From the NCBI RefSeq assembly GCF_002831665.1, contig NZ_CP025118.1, positions 2,356,001 to 2,420,000 on the forward strand: a stretch of 64,000 nt of DNA, written 5' to 3'. The position numbers were made by a program, and so were the translations under genes. This document shows positions 34,624-42,013 of this stretch, one piece after another. Positions within the stretch are counted from its first letter, which is position 1; every line of letters begins with the position of its first letter. Under the pieces are notes generated by a model. That model was given only the letters and a program-made list of their open reading frames with translations, was not told where the DNA came from and ran no database searches. This DNA comes from Lacinutrix sp. Bg11-31. GTDB lineage: Bacteria; Bacteroidota; Bacteroidia; Flavobacteriales; Flavobacteriaceae.

Positions 34624-36084
34624 TCATTCTTTAACGTTGAACATTATTGGTAGATCGAACGTTATATTAGCAAGTTTTCCATCATGCTTTCCTGGTTGCA
34701 CTTGTGGAATAAGTTTAACTACTCTTCTTGCTTCTTTTTCTAGTTCTGGATGTGGTGCTCTAGTTTTAACATCTACAACGTTTCCTTCTTTATCAATAGT
34801 AAATCTTGCATATATTCTCTGTTTCCCTTTTAAACCTAGTGATTTACCAAGATCTAAATTAAAATTGTTGGCTACTATTTTATTAATTTTATCACTAAAA
34901 CATTTTCTTTGATCATCGTTTGAAGCTGAAGTATCACAACCTGGAAAAACAGGAACTTGACCAATTATGGCGAAAGAGATATTTTCTTCGATTTCTATTA
35001 CTTGGTTAGCTGTTTGTGTTGTTAATGTGCCGCTACTAGTTTCATTATCTTCAAGATTAGCTTTAAGTTCATCAATAATAAATTCTGCAAGTTCTAAACG
35101 TTCTTCTTTAGAAAAATTACTATTTTGAGTATTCAATTGATTTCTAAATTCTTCAACAGCCTGTTCAAGTTCTGCATCTAGTTCTATAGCGATAGCTTTG
35201 TCAATTTTTTCATCACTTGAACAAGATGTATAAAACAGCATCCCAATTACCATTGGAAATACTAATAAATACTTTACTAAATGAATTTGTTTTGATTTTG
35301 ATTTGCTTAACATAATGATTCGTTTTTTGATTAATGATTGTTTAAAAAATGGATTGATGAATGACACCTTTTCGGTATCGAAAACTTGTGATAATAAATT
35401 TTGATAATAATGGACTTTACTACTCGATTTTACTGCTTTAAAATCTGCTATAAACTCATGTAAATTAGCTATTCTTTTTTGATACATATAAATTAATGGA
35501 TTAAACCAAAAAAGGATTTTTAAAACTTCGAAAAACAGTAAGTCCACACTGTGTTTTTCTTTAATGTGTTGTAACTCGTGCGTTAAAATAGTCTGCCTAT
35601 CTTCCGGGTTTATGTCTTTTCCTAAAAAAATATAATTAAAAAACGAAAAGGCATGTTTACTATTTGCCAACTCAACTAAAAAGGCTGTTTCAAATTTAAT
35701 TTTTGGGTTTTTATAAGCCATTGCTATTAACTTATAAAACTTAAAAATAAATAAGACTAATGATATTGCACAACCTAAGTATATAAGATAGTACCAACTA
35801 AAAACAAAACTAGAAGCGCTTTCTGCACTCAAGCCTTCTATACTACTATTTAGGGTAGTATTAGCTTTGCCTATAATAATTTCGGGCAAACTATAAATGT
35901 ATTCTTTAGGAATTACTGTTTTAAAACTATCTACTTTTACAAATGGCAACACTATAGATAATACTGCCGAAGCCAGTAAATAAAACCTATTCCAATTAAA
36001 GAATGTCTCTTTCTTTAAAAATACATCGTAAACCATTAAAAACAATAATTGAAAAACGATCGTTTGTAAAATATAATGTAGCAT
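34624..36084 (-). CDS. BlaR1/M56-family membrane peptidase with TonB C-terminal domain
   Basis: The 486 residues have four predicted transmembrane helices, a zinc motif LTHELQHIKEKHSVD (HExxH) and, after a further membrane helix and the lipobox-like CSSDEKIDKAIA region, a C-terminal TonB-type domain (VPVFPGCDTS, RIYARFTIDKEGNVVDV, FDLPIMFNVKE). In such proteins the peptidase can inactivate the BlaI repressor after envelope stress. It lies 4 bp after the BlaI-type gene. Confidence 0.88.
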   Translation of the reverse strand: MLHYILQTIVFQLLFLMVYDVFLKKETFFNWNRFYLLASAVLSIVLPFVKVDSFKTVIPKEYIYSLPEIIIGKANTTLNSSIEGLSAESASSFVFSWYYLIYLGCAISLVLFIFKFYKLIAMAYKNPKIKFETAFLVELANSKHAFSFFNYIFLGKDINPEDRQTILTHELQHIKEKHSVDLLFFEVLKILFWFNPLIYMYQKRIANLHEFIADFKAVKSSSKVHYYQNLLSQVFDTEKVSFINPFFKQSLIKKRIIMLSKSKSKQIHLVKYLLVFPMVIGMLFYTSCSSDEKIDKAIAIELDAELEQAVEEFRNQLNTQNSNFSKEERLELAEFIIDELKANLEDNETSSGTLTTQTANQVIEIEENISFAIIGQVPVFPGCDTSASNDDQRKCFSDKINKIVANNFNLDLGKSLGLKGKQRIYARFTIDKEGNVVDVKTRAPHPELEKEARRVVKLIPQVQPGKHDGKLANITFDLPIMFNVKE

Positions 36085-36088
36085 AATA

Positions 36089-36457
36089 TTATTTTTTAGT
36101 TGTGTCTTTATCTATTTCCTTTAAAACAGATTCTAGATCGTTTAAATTGATATCGTTTTTCTTCATAAAAAAAGATACCATGCTTTTAAAAGAGCCTTGA
36201 AAGTAATTATCTACTAGTTTATTTATAGATTGGTTACTGTAGTCTTGTTTCTCTAATAACGGAAAATAAATATGCCCTTTCCCTTTCTTTTCATAATCTA
36301 CAAAACCTTTATTTTCTAAAATTCTAACAATAGTAGAAACAGTATTGTATGCTGGTTTTGGCTCAGGAAACTCTTCTATTATTTGCTTTACATTGGCTTT
36401 TTTTAATTGCCAGAGTACTTGCATGATATCTTCTTCTGCTTTTGTAAGTTGTTTCAT
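36089..36457 (-). CDS. BlaI/MecI/CopY-family transcriptional repressor
   Basis: The 122 residues form a winged helix-turn-helix: EEDIMQVLWQLKKANVKQII, AYNTVSTIVRILENKGFVDYEKKG. A C-terminal dimerisation part follows. It probably represses its own operon, with palindromes upstream at 36585-36631, until the downstream M56 peptidase inactivates it. Signal unknown; not necessarily beta-lactams. Confidence 0.9.
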   Translation of the reverse strand: MKQLTKAEEDIMQVLWQLKKANVKQIIEEFPEPKPAYNTVSTIVRILENKGFVDYEKKGKGHIYFPLLEKQDYSNQSINKLVDNYFQGSFKSMVSFFMKKNDINLNDLESVLKEIDKDTTKK

Positions 36458-36584
36458 GTGCCTATATTATTTGTTTTTTTGTTACATGCTGTTCGCTTTT
36501 AGTCATTCTCTTAAATGGTAAAATTTTTAACATGCTCGTTTCACCTTAAATTGGTGTATTTTTAATTCGATTTCTACAGTTTTA

Positions 36585-36631
36585 AACTAAATACTTAGTT
36601 CAAATATAACTATTTTTTTAGTTTAAACTAA
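36585..36631. promoter_or_regulatory. Candidate operators for the BlaI-type repressor
   Basis: A perfect 14-bp palindrome TTAGTTTAAACTAA (36618-36631) and an inverted repeat AACTAA-ATAC-TTAGTT (36585-36600) lie 128-174 bp before the repressor start, and the TTTAAACTAA motif occurs twice. The plus-strand DUF456 gene at 36691 is also adjacent. Confidence 0.5.
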
Positions 36632-36690
36632 TTTTTTAGTTATAAATGTAACTTTTATTCTTTTAAAGCGTCATATAATAAAATACTACT

Positions 36691-37188
36691 ATGGATATCT
36701 TTTTAACCATTCTTGGCTTCCTTTTCATGATTATTGGACTTATTGGAAGTTTTCTTCCAATATTACCTGGACCTCCTTTAAGTTGGGTTGGTTTACTATT
36801 GCTTTATCTTACTGATGCTATACCAGATAACTGGACGTTTTTAGGGATTACATTAGTTATTGCATTACTAGTTTTTGCATTAGATTATGTTATTCCTGCA
36901 ATAGGTGCGAAAAGGTTTGGAGGAACTAGAGCTGGAATGATTGGTACAACTATTGGGCTTATTGTTGGGATTTTAGCTCCAATTCCTGGAGGTATAATTA
37001 TTGGGCCTTTTGTTGGTGCTCTTATAGGTGAATTATCTAACAAAGCAGATTCTCAAACGGCATTAAAAGCAGCTTTTGGATCTTTTCTAGGTTTTATTAC
37101 AGGAACTTTTATAAAGTTTATTGTAGCAATAATATACTTTGGAATGTTTATTAATCTAGTTTGGGATTATAAAAACGTAATCTTTTAA
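36691..37188 (+). CDS. DUF456-domain membrane protein
   Basis: The 165 residues are hydrophobic with about four to five helices and glycine-rich loops typical of DUF456 (GSFLPILPGPPLSWVGLLLL, GGTRAGMIGTTIGLIVGI). Function unknown. It is divergent from the BlaI operon, and no partner is seen. Confidence 0.85.
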   Translation: MDIFLTILGFLFMIIGLIGSFLPILPGPPLSWVGLLLLYLTDAIPDNWTFLGITLVIALLVFALDYVIPAIGAKRFGGTRAGMIGTTIGLIVGILAPIPGGIIIGPFVGALIGELSNKADSQTALKAAFGSFLGFITGTFIKFIVAIIYFGMFINLVWDYKNVIF

Positions 37189-37457
37189 AATAAAAAAAAC
37201 CTTGTAATTCCTGAGAAGAAAATACAAGGTTTGTGTAAATGTGCTATTACCAACTAAATCCTAATTGAATATTGAATTCAGTTACCTATGATTGTTGATA
37301 AGACAAATTTAGATAATATAAAACTACGCAATTACGGTTTTTACCGTAACTAAAAAACACAAATCTTTAAAAACATCAATAAAACCAGTACGTTTGATGA
37401 TTACAAAATAATCGTGTTTTTTAAAAAAATTAACATTTAAGTAAGAAAAATCCGTAA
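37189..37457. other. Intergenic region with hairpin and palindrome
   Basis: No gene is seen. It holds the hairpin at 37197-37232 and the palindrome TTACGGT-TTTT-ACCGTAA at 37332-37349. Confidence 0.55.
37191..37232 (-). terminator. Candidate terminator of the LuxR-type regulator transcript
   Basis: AAACCTTGTA and TACAAGGTTT with a 16-base loop, followed on the minus strand by a long T-run. Confidence 0.55.
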
Positions 37458-38138
37458 TTAATCAATAAAACCATAGCCTTTGGCTTTTTCAATTAGTGTT
37501 TTTTCGTCACCTTCTTCAATTTTAAATATTTCTTTTAAAAGTTTCTTTTTCTTTTCTATACTACTTAAAGAAAGTCCCATTTCTTTAGCAATATCTTTAT
37601 TTTTAATACCTCTAGAAATAAGATATAAAATACGATGGTTAACCTCGTCTACTTCTAGATTACTAAATCGTGTTTTTTTTATTGATTGGTTTACAGTACC
37701 ACTATAAAAAGGTGGATTATTTAAAACTGCCTGGAAACCACTTGCTAATTCTCTTGAAGTTAAATCACTTTTTATTAAAAATCCTTCTGGATTAATTTTA
37801 TTTATTACGTGATGAATACGATAAGACTCATTGAACATCGTTAGCATTACAATTTTAGATCTAGGCGATTTTTCTCTAACATACATTGCCAAATCTTCAC
37901 CAGACTTAAATTTACCATCTTTAGATGGAGGCATACTAATATCAAAAAAGTAAACAGTATAGAACTCACCAAGCGAAATAGACTTATTAATTAATTCTAA
38001 AGATTCGTCGCAGTTTGTAGCAAAATCTATAATAAGATTCTGTGATTCTTTTTTTGTTGCTAACAGAGTATTTTGATAACCCTCAATAATCATTGGGTGA
38101 TCGTCTGTCATTAATATTTTAATGGTTGTTTCTGCCAT
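37458..38138 (-). CDS. NarL/LuxR-type response regulator
   Basis: The 226 residues contain a receiver domain with Asp66 (YFFDISMPPSKDG) and a LuxR-type HTH at about 165-226 (SRGIKNKDIAKEMGLSLSSI). It pairs with the TPR histidine kinase upstream (18 bp gap). It should activate transcription of nearby or remote targets when phosphorylated. The small tandem peptide genes beyond the kinase are candidate inputs or targets. Confidence 0.9.
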   Translation of the reverse strand: MAETTIKILMTDDHPMIIEGYQNTLLATKKESQNLIIDFATNCDESLELINKSISLGEFYTVYFFDISMPPSKDGKFKSGEDLAMYVREKSPRSKIVMLTMFNESYRIHHVINKINPEGFLIKSDLTSRELASGFQAVLNNPPFYSGTVNQSIKKTRFSNLEVDEVNHRILYLISRGIKNKDIAKEMGLSLSSIEKKKKLLKEIFKIEEGDEKTLIEKAKGYGFID

Positions 38139-38156
38139 TGCAAAGTGTTTTCTGTA

Positions 38157-40172
38157 TTAAATTGGAATTTTTATTTTTATTGTCGTGCCTTCATTAATTT
38201 GGCTTGCTATTTCTAGTATTCCAGAAATGGCTTCGACTCTAGATTTAATATTTTTTAAACCTATACCTTCTTTTTGTTTCGATTTATCATACCCAACGCC
38301 ATCATCTATTATGCATAAAGATATTAAATTATCCTCTTGTTGCAATGTTAAATTTACAAGTTTAGCTTTTGCGTGTTTGTATATATTTTGAAGTGACTCT
38401 TGTACAATTCTATAAATATGAATTTTAGTTTTATTGGTTAAATTATCCCATTTTATTTCAGGAGCAATTTTAGTTTTATAATTTAAATTGTAAGCTGTGC
38501 ATTGTGTTTCGACCAATGTGCTTATCATATCAGAAAAACTAGCATGCGAAATAAAATCGGTATTCAAATCGTGAGATACTTTCCGAATATCTTTTTCAAT
38601 CTCCATTAAGTCTTTAATATAATTTTCTCGACTAACAATAGCTTCCTCTGTATTCAACATGTTAAGACTATCCAAACTTAATCTAGTACCAAACAATCTA
38701 CCTAAAATACCATCGTGTATTTCTTGAGAAATTCGTTTTTTCTCTAAAGCCCTAGCTTCATCCATTTTATCTTGCTGAGATAGCATAAGGTTATAGATTT
38801 CCTCATTAGCTTCTTGTTGTTGTTGCGCAAGTTGGAGCTCTTTATTCTTCTCACGCTGTGTCTTAATAACATATAAAAACACTATAGAAAGTAAGAGCCC
38901 TATAGAAATGATTAATAACCAAAGGTTTTGTTTAGAAATTGCTTCTTTCTCTTGTATTATTACATCTGTTTCGTAATCTATTCTAGCGAATTTATTTCTT
39001 ATGGAGCGTTCGGCAGTTATCAAACTGTCGTTAAACTTTATGTATTCATTTAAAAATATACTAGAAGAGTCTTTTTCAAGTTCCGATTTTATTTTTAATG
39101 TCTGAAATATAAAGTCGTTTGTATTTGTATTCTTAGCTATTTTATAAGCCAAATTAGCATATTTTTTAGCTGAATCTTTTTGGTTCTCCTTTTGTAAAAA
39201 TTCCGAATAATAAGCACTAGTAGCCATTATTGCTATTTTATCATTTAATACATTTGTTAGCTCAAACGATTCTTTAAATAATGCACTAATAGTTTCTTTA
39301 TTATAATTTCCACTTAAAAATAGAGAGTATCCCAAATTAGCTGTAATGTTAGCATAACTTGAAGAATCTCGAGTTTTCAAACTTTTATCTTCTAATATTT
39401 CATTAAATAATTTTACTGCTTGTTTATAATCTCCTGATCTTCTGTAAATAGAAGCTATATTATTCTTAGAGTAAACTCTATAAAAGTATTCATTTGGATG
39501 TCCTTTTATAGCGATAAAAGCTAACTCGTGATATTCTAGTGCTTTCTCAAAATTTTTAAGCTCCCCAGAAATTATACCAATTAAATTATACCTAGACCAT
39601 TGTAATTCAATATTTTCATCTGTTTTAGGAAGATTCTTTAATGTTTTTAAAGCACTTACTGCATTTATTTCCGCTCCAATATAATCACGCTCAGAATGTT
39701 GAATATCACTCATATTAATCAACACGTCTAAATAACTTTTAGTATTCTCTAAAGTCTTAAATTGCTTAACAGCTTTTGAATAATAAAAATATGCACTATC
39801 CAATCTTAATTCGTCGTGATAAGCAAAACCTAAAATATAATTTGCATTTGCAGACGCTATAGTATCTCTACTCTTATCTGCTAATTTTAAAATTTTAAAA
39901 TTAACCGATTTAAGTGCCTCTATATCCCATTGATTCAAATAAACAGAAGATAATGCTTTATAACTTTTAATTTCTGTTGAGTCTTGAGCATAAAAGCTAG
40001 AAAAATCTATTGCTTTTTTTGCATAAACAATTCGTTCTTCAAAAGTGAAATCAATGTTTTTAGAATTGTTCCTAAAAATTAAAATAGAATCAAGAGTACT
40101 ATTCGATGAGCTTTCTTGTCCAAAACAAAAAAAAACAGAGAAAAAAGGAATAAAAAAAATTGAGTATCTCAA
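38157..40172 (-). CDS. TPR-containing sensor histidine kinase (HisKA_3)
   Basis: The 671 residues have a signal peptide (SIFFIPFFSVFFCFGQE), about 400 residues of TPR-like repeats predicted to be periplasmic (KALEYHELAFIAIKGHPNEY, DYKQAVKLFNEIL), a transmembrane helix (LLIISIGLLLSIVFLYVI), a coiled coil, HisKA_3 with SQEIHDGILGRLFG and an HATPase domain (DGVGYD, GIGLKNIKSR). TPR domains bind peptides, so an extracytoplasmic peptide ligand is plausible. A perfect -7 element TAAATTTG is at 40193-40200. The five tandem peptide genes are immediately upstream. Confidence 0.9.
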   Translation of the reverse strand: MRYSIFFIPFFSVFFCFGQESSSNSTLDSILIFRNNSKNIDFTFEERIVYAKKAIDFSSFYAQDSTEIKSYKALSSVYLNQWDIEALKSVNFKILKLADKSRDTIASANANYILGFAYHDELRLDSAYFYYSKAVKQFKTLENTKSYLDVLINMSDIQHSERDYIGAEINAVSALKTLKNLPKTDENIELQWSRYNLIGIISGELKNFEKALEYHELAFIAIKGHPNEYFYRVYSKNNIASIYRRSGDYKQAVKLFNEILEDKSLKTRDSSSYANITANLGYSLFLSGNYNKETISALFKESFELTNVLNDKIAIMATSAYYSEFLQKENQKDSAKKYANLAYKIAKNTNTNDFIFQTLKIKSELEKDSSSIFLNEYIKFNDSLITAERSIRNKFARIDYETDVIIQEKEAISKQNLWLLIISIGLLLSIVFLYVIKTQREKNKELQLAQQQQEANEEIYNLMLSQQDKMDEARALEKKRISQEIHDGILGRLFGTRLSLDSLNMLNTEEAIVSRENYIKDLMEIEKDIRKVSHDLNTDFISHASFSDMISTLVETQCTAYNLNYKTKIAPEIKWDNLTNKTKIHIYRIVQESLQNIYKHAKAKLVNLTLQQEDNLISLCIIDDGVGYDKSKQKEGIGLKNIKSRVEAISGILEIASQINEGTTIKIKIPI

Positions 40173-40192
40173 GGTTGGCGCTTTGGTTTTAT

Positions 40193-40200
40193 CAAATTTA
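40193..40200 (-). promoter_or_regulatory. Promoter -7 element of the TPR kinase gene
   Basis: TAAATTTG on the minus strand, 20 bp before the start codon. Confidence 0.5.
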
Positions 40201-40262
40201 AACTAAATAAAATAAAAAAACAGCCATAAAAAAGTTACAATTGCAAAGGCTCCAAAAGTATT

Positions 40263-40445
40263 TTATCCTTCTGTAGGAACTCTCTTTTTAGCTTTTATCT
40301 CAATAAAGGCTGTTAAATCTATATTTGGCTTAGATAATTCGTGGTTTATTGTTTCAGCCGTTGGCTCAGTTTCGTTAGATGGTAAAACGGCAGTTAATAA
40401 TGAGATAGAAAAGATTGCTACTAATGTTAGTTTAAGGAATTTCAT
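40263..40445 (-). CDS. Tandem secreted small peptide, copy 1 (kinase-proximal)
   Basis: The 60-residue product has a signal peptide (MKFLKLTLVAIFSISLLTAV), then an acidic segment and the invariant end KAKKRVPTEG. It is the member nearest the TPR kinase. Its SISLL and KPNID features are shared only with copy 5 among the five. A dibasic KKR sits before the last five residues VPTEG, so processing to a short peptide is conceivable. No known family. Confidence 0.72.
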   Translation of the reverse strand: MKFLKLTLVAIFSISLLTAVLPSNETEPTAETINHELSKPNIDLTAFIEIKAKKRVPTEG

Positions 40446-40499
40446 ATTGTACTATTAAGGGAATTAATTTTAGTGTTGTACTACGTAAATTGTAAAAGT

Positions 40500-40682
40500 C
40501 TATCCTTCAGTAGGAACTCTCTTTTTAGCTTTTATCTCAATAAAGGCTGTTAAATCGATACTTGGCTTAGACAATTCGTGGTTTACTGTTTCAACTTTTG
40601 GCTCTGTTTCGTTAGATGGTAAAACGGCAGTTAATAATGTGATAGAAAAGATTGCTACTAATGTTAGTTTAAGGAATTTCAT
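40500..40682 (-). CDS. Tandem secreted small peptide, copy 2
   Basis: A 60-residue paralog, one exact 237-bp period from copy 1. It has the SITLL and KPSID variants of the inner copies and uniquely EPKVET instead of EPTVET. Same end KAKKRVPTEG. Confidence 0.72.
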   Translation of the reverse strand: MKFLKLTLVAIFSITLLTAVLPSNETEPKVETVNHELSKPSIDLTAFIEIKAKKRVPTEG

Positions 40683-40736
40683 AATGTGCTATTAAGGGAA
40701 TTAATTTTAGTGTTGTACTACGTAAATTGTAAAAGT

Positions 40737-40919
40737 CTATCCTTCTGTAGGAACTCTCTTTTTAGCTTTTATCTCAATAAAGGCTGTTAAATCGATACTT
40801 GGCTTAGACAATTCGTGGTTTACTGTTTCAACTGTTGGATCTGTTTCGTTAGATGGTAAAACGGCAGTTAATAATGTGATAGAAAAGATTGCTACTAATG
40901 TTATTTTAAGGAATTTCAT
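40737..40919 (-). CDS. Tandem secreted small peptide, copy 3
   Basis: A 60-residue paralog, 237 bp from copy 2. It differs by MKFLKI instead of MKFLKL and NETDP instead of NETEP; the last 19 residues are identical to those of the other copies. Confidence 0.72.
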   Translation of the reverse strand: MKFLKITLVAIFSITLLTAVLPSNETDPTVETVNHELSKPSIDLTAFIEIKAKKRVPTEG

Positions 40920-40973
40920 AATGTGCTATTAAAGGAATTAATTTTAGTTTTGTACTGTGTAAATTGTAAAAGT

Positions 40974-41156
40974 CTATCCTTCTGTAGGAACTCTCTTTTT
41001 AGCTTTTATCTCAATAAAGGCTGTTAAATCGATACTTGGCTTAGACAATTCGTGGTTTACTGTTTCAACTGTTGGCTCTGTTTCGTTAGATGGTAAAACG
41101 GCAGTTAATAATGTGATAGAAAAGATTGCTACTAATGTTAGTTTAAGGAATTTCAT
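40974..41156 (-). CDS. Tandem secreted small peptide, copy 4
   Basis: A 60-residue paralog, 237 bp from copy 3, with the inner-copy features SITLL and KPSID. The 54-bp spacer upstream is nearly the same as at the other copies. Confidence 0.72.
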   Translation of the reverse strand: MKFLKLTLVAIFSITLLTAVLPSNETEPTVETVNHELSKPSIDLTAFIEIKAKKRVPTEG

Positions 41157-41210
41157 AATGTGCTATTAAGGGTATTAATTTTAGTTTTGTACTGTGTAAA
41201 TTGTAAAAGT

Positions 41211-41393
41211 CTATCCTTCAGTAGGAACTCTCTTTTTAGCTTTTATTTCAATAAAGGCTGTTAAATCTATATTTGGCTTAGATAATTCGTGGTTTGTTGT
41301 TTCAGCCGTTGGCTCAGTTTCGTTAGATGGTAAAACTGCTGTTAATAATGAGATAGAAAAGATTGCTACTAATGTTAATTTAAGGAATTTCAT
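41211..41393 (-). CDS. Tandem secreted small peptide, copy 5 (promoter-proximal)
   Basis: The first transcribed copy of the array, 60 residues, 237 bp from copy 4. It shares SISLL, PTAET and KPNID with copy 1, but not with the middle copies. The upstream sequence differs from the spacers between copies and carries the leader hairpins described below, so this copy probably holds the array's main promoter. Confidence 0.74.
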   Translation of the reverse strand: MKFLKLTLVAIFSISLLTAVLPSNETEPTAETTNHELSKPNIDLTAFIEIKAKKRVPTEG

Positions 41394-41436
41394 AATTATA
41401 TATTTTATATTTGCTATTAATTTTAATTTAATAAAA

Positions 41437-41460
41437 TGGCAGATGCTACCACTTTTGTAG
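41437..41460. repeat. Inverted repeat in the array leader
   Basis: TGCTAC and GTAGCA around CACTTTT, about 45 bp upstream of the first array gene's start. Confidence 0.5.
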
Positions 41461-41485
41461 CACTAAAAAATAAATAATTAGTAAA

Positions 41486-41502
41486 ATAGACTATAAGTCT
41501 AT
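41486..41502. promoter_or_regulatory. 17-bp palindrome, candidate operator
   Basis: ATAGACT-ATA-AGTCTAT is a perfect inverted repeat about 95 bp upstream of copy 5. Confidence 0.45.
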
Positions 41503-41511
41503 ACAATGGAT

Positions 41512-41552
41512 TTCTTATTGATGCGTTTTATCGCAAAGGGATTCAATAAGAA
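41512..41552. repeat. Long hairpin in the array leader
   Basis: Outer stem TTCTTATTGA/TCAATAAGAA (10 bp) and inner stem TGCG/CGCA with a small bulge between. Confidence 0.6.
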
Positions 41553-41683
41553 GTGCTAATATATTATTAACAAGCAGATTAGGTGAACATAATCGATTAA
41601 ATGCAACAATATTAAGACGAAAGGATAAATTTACTTTTTTATTATTAAAAATTACGTTAAACAGTAAATAAAACACTGTAAAA

Positions 41684-41797
41684 CAAAAAAGCATCCCGAT
41701 CTTCTTTTCCGTAAACGGAAGAAAAAAGGAAAGCTTCTCATCGGCTCAAGCTATTTAACTAGCTCTATACCAGCATGATGGACTACTACACCCATCA
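41684..41797 (-). ncRNA. Candidate structured small RNA of unknown family
   Basis: Three hairpins in 107 bases: CCATCA/TGATGG-type arm pair (41776-41797), AGCTA/TAGCT (41749-41764) and CCGAT/ATCGG enclosing TTCCGT/ACGGAA (41696-41744). On the minus strand the 3' end runs into GATGC and six T. It lies downstream of tRNA-Asp. It fits none of the riboswitch or RNA families I could check by motif. Confidence 0.28.
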
Positions 41798-41821
41798 AAC
41801 AACACAACTAATTTTATTGCT

Positions 41822-41854
41822 AAAAAAAAGCTCCAACTAGGTTGAAGCTTTTAG
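41822..41854 (-). terminator. tRNA-Asp transcript terminator
   Basis: Minus strand AAAGCTTCAAC and GTTGGAGCTTT arms with a CTA loop, followed by eight T. Confidence 0.75.
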
Positions 41855-41862
41855 CAATCTTG

Positions 41863-41936
41863 CGGTCTGGACGGGACTCGAACCCGCGACCTTCGCCGTG
41901 ACAGGGCGACATTCTAACCAACTGAACTACCAGACC
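41863..41936 (-). tRNA. tRNA-Asp (anticodon GTC)
   Basis: Minus strand: acceptor GGTCTGG pairs with CCAGACC, D-arm TTCAGTTGGTTAGAA, anticodon loop CTGTCAC with GTC, T-arm GGGTTCGAGTCCC, discriminator G. CCA is not encoded. A promoter with TATATTTG (41954-41961) and TTG at 41981-41983 (N19 spacing) precedes it. Confidence 0.95.
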
Positions 41937-41953
41937 GTTGCATATTGCGAGTG

Positions 41954-41983
41954 CAAATATAAACCGCTTTATTAATATTGCAA
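41954..41983 (-). promoter_or_regulatory. Bacteroidota promoter of tRNA-Asp
   Basis: Minus strand TTG (41981-41983), 19 bp, then TATATTTG (41954-41961), a full-consensus match. Confidence 0.8.
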
Positions 41984-42013
41984 ACCTTTTTGTGCTTTTT
42001 TTTTAAAAAAAAA

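Larger units (their letters stand above)
40263..41393 (-). repeat. Five-copy tandem gene array, 237-bp period
   Basis: Each unit is a 183-bp gene plus a 54-bp spacer; all four steps are exactly 237 bp. Spacers are near-identical too (shared TACTACGTAAATTGTAAAAGTC-type sequence). This indicates recent duplication with a selected length. Confidence 0.95.
41394..41820. other. Non-coding region upstream of the peptide array
   Basis: No protein gene is seen. It holds three inverted repeats near the array and a candidate structured RNA near the tRNA. Confidence 0.6.

Noticed and set aside
40263-41393. CRISPR-like array
   Set aside because: The 237-bp units carry genes with signal peptides; there is no short direct repeat with variable spacers and no cas gene.
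41684-41797. Hammerhead ribozyme, SRP RNA or S-box riboswitch
   Set aside because: The CCGATGAG stretch lacks the CUGANGA...GAAA core, and SRP and S-box signature sequences are absent.
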